From positions 41,678 to 105,677 of the forward strand of contig JADJHU010000018.1 in the NCBI GenBank assembly GCA_016707425.1: a DNA stretch of 64,000 nucleotides, given 5' to 3'. The notes below the pieces were generated by a model. It made no database searches. It was not told where the DNA came from and saw only the letters and a program-made list of their open reading frames with translations. The stretch comes from Gammaproteobacteria bacterium (GTDB taxonomy: Bacteria > Pseudomonadota > Gammaproteobacteria > Steroidobacterales > Steroidobacteraceae). Each line of letters opens with the position of its first letter. The first letter of the stretch is position 1. Position numbers and translations under genes: made by a program. Positions 62,981-64,000 of this stretch are shown piece by piece.

Positions 62981-64000
62981 AGTTCCGACGTTTCGTGGGC
63001 AGGAGGTGCAGCGTATCATCACGACGATGTGGCGCTTGTGACCGAGGCAGCGTCGAATTCATCGACAACGTAACCGCCCGGGATGCTCCACGGTGCGATC
63101 CTGCGCACGGCAACAGCGCATGCCATCCGGCGCATCGACACCCCCCGCGCCGAGCGTCTGGAGGGAGTCATCGCCACCGTCATCACGGGAGAAGATGTCC
63201 ACCCGTCGACCAACCCCTCTGGCGGCTTTCCCGAGGGGGGACCGGGGCGTACTGCATCGCGACGGACAAGGTGCACTACGTCAAGCGAGCCGATTTGCCC
63301 GCCGTGGCGGCGGTCAGCCATTTACGAGGACCCGCTGGAGCTGATCGAGGTCGAGCTCGAGCCGCTGGTGCCGGTCATAGCGGACACACTCGAAGCCATG
63401 AAGCCGGGCAGTCCGCTCGTCATCGAGGCACTGGGCTCCAACGTCGTTCTGCAGAAGCAGTTCACGTGGGGACCGGTCGCCGGGCGGCCTTCTCAAAGAC
63501 GAACCGCGTCTTCGAAGACCAGTTTCCCGCCCGCAGCGCTATGGGCGCAGATGGAACCTTCGGGGTTGCATCTGCCGGTGGGACGCGGTGACCGGCATGC
63601 TCAATGTGCGCGGGGGCACCATTCGCCGCTGCTGTAGCGGCACGCCATGGGGGGCCGCAGGCACGCTCGGCATCGGCGCCCGGCTGGATCAGTAAGAGCC
63701 AGCACCCAGCGCGGCGGCAGCCACGGTGGCAAAGGGCAATGCGCGCGGCATCGCCATCGCAACCTCTGCTGTCACGCAGGGCGGGTGGCCGGCCCGTCAA
63801 GTGGATCGAAGACCGCATGGAATACCCTGACGACCGGCAGCAGTCAGGCATGGGACCGCTACTCCGAGGCGCGCCTCGCGGTCAGGACCGATGGTGTGGT
63901 CGCGGCGTTCCATTAAAGCTGATCGAAGACATCGGCTCGAGCGGAGAGGTTACCGGGCGATGGGCGCGGGCAAGCACTCCAGCGCCTTCACCGGCTGCTA
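62981..64000 (+). pseudogene. CoxL/xanthine-dehydrogenase-type molybdenum subunit, partial and frameshifted
   Basis: Recognisable pieces: FIDNV, MLHGAILRTATAHAIRRIDT, GVIATVITGEDVHPSTNPSG, YEDPLELIEVELEPLVPVIA, GSNVVLQKQFTWG, PVKWIEDRMEYL, YSEARLAVRTDGVVAAF and KLIEDIGSSGE. These are the N-terminal a/b hammerhead and start of the molybdopterin-binding domain of aerobic CO dehydrogenase/xanthine dehydrogenase large subunits. Frames change every 100-200 bp, and it runs off the right edge. Such enzymes hydroxylate aromatic or heterocyclic carbons with water. The exact start is unclear. Confidence 0.7.

Overview
The window is high-GC bacterial DNA with dense genes and many 1-8 nt gene overlaps. 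Three Xanthomonas/Caulobacter-style TonB-dependent receptors, a fused CysN/CysC next to CysD and CysQ, and abundant SDR, acyl-CoA and LLM enzymes suggest a proteobacterium. A steroid- or hydrocarbon-degrading gammaproteobacterium is my best guess, but the taxonomy is inferred from gene content only. I saw no rRNA, tRNA, CRISPR array, transposase or phage gene.

Layout. 0-8 kb: a DUF3604 protein cut by the left edge, a TetR regulator, a divergent phosphotransferase/SnoaL/DUF1214-like operon, a TonB receptor and a second DUF1214-like protein. 8-19.4 kb: a frameshifted TetR gene, then a long plus-strand catabolic run (acyl-CoA dehydrogenase, LLM oxidoreductase, DUF1214-like protein, PAPS-type sulfotransferase, two SDRs, MFS transporter, a cytosine-rich gap, CaiB/BaiF CoA-transferase, two SDRs). 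19.4-32 kb: an Old Yellow Enzyme with an iron-sulfur cluster (minus strand, frameshifted), a fourth DUF1214-like protein, two paralogous secreted sulfatases, a PpiC-type isomerase, a HupE/UreJ-like membrane protein, two carboxymuconolactone-decarboxylase-fold proteins and a two-domain SnoaL protein. 32-48 kb: a second TonB receptor, a damaged type II DMSO-reductase-family molybdoenzyme (beta then alpha), an AraC regulator with SDR, DUF35 and SCP-x thiolase, a quinone-oxidoreductase-like protein, two unknowns, then cysD-cysNC-cysQ and a frameshifted ketosteroid isomerase. 48-57 kb: a third TonB receptor, and a minus-strand operon of FadD3-like CoA ligase, LuxR regulator, esterase and DUF1254/DUF1214 protein, diverging from an SDR and a gamma-carbonic-anhydrase-like remnant. 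57-64 kb: a KstD-like flavoprotein, an EmrAB-type pump with a MarR regulator, an LLM oxidoreductase and a CoxL/xanthine-dehydrogenase-type subunit, nearly all broken by small indels.

How it may work together. Ketosteroid isomerase, KstD-like flavoprotein, FadD3-like ligase, DUF35/SCP-x thiolase and a steroid-C25-dehydrogenase-like molybdoenzyme together point to uptake and breakdown of steroids or similar polycyclic terpenoids. TonB receptors would import the substrate. Two sulfatases, one sulfotransferase and a PAPS-forming/PAP-removing set (CysD, CysNC, CysQ) suggest that sulfate esters are both removed and made. The most notable undescribed component is a set of four divergent DUF1214-like proteins interleaved with the receptors, sulfotransferase and sulfatases.

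Sequence quality limits the reading. Single-base indels break otherwise well-conserved genes at several points and become very frequent after about 56.9 kb, which looks more like sequencing or assembly error than gene decay.
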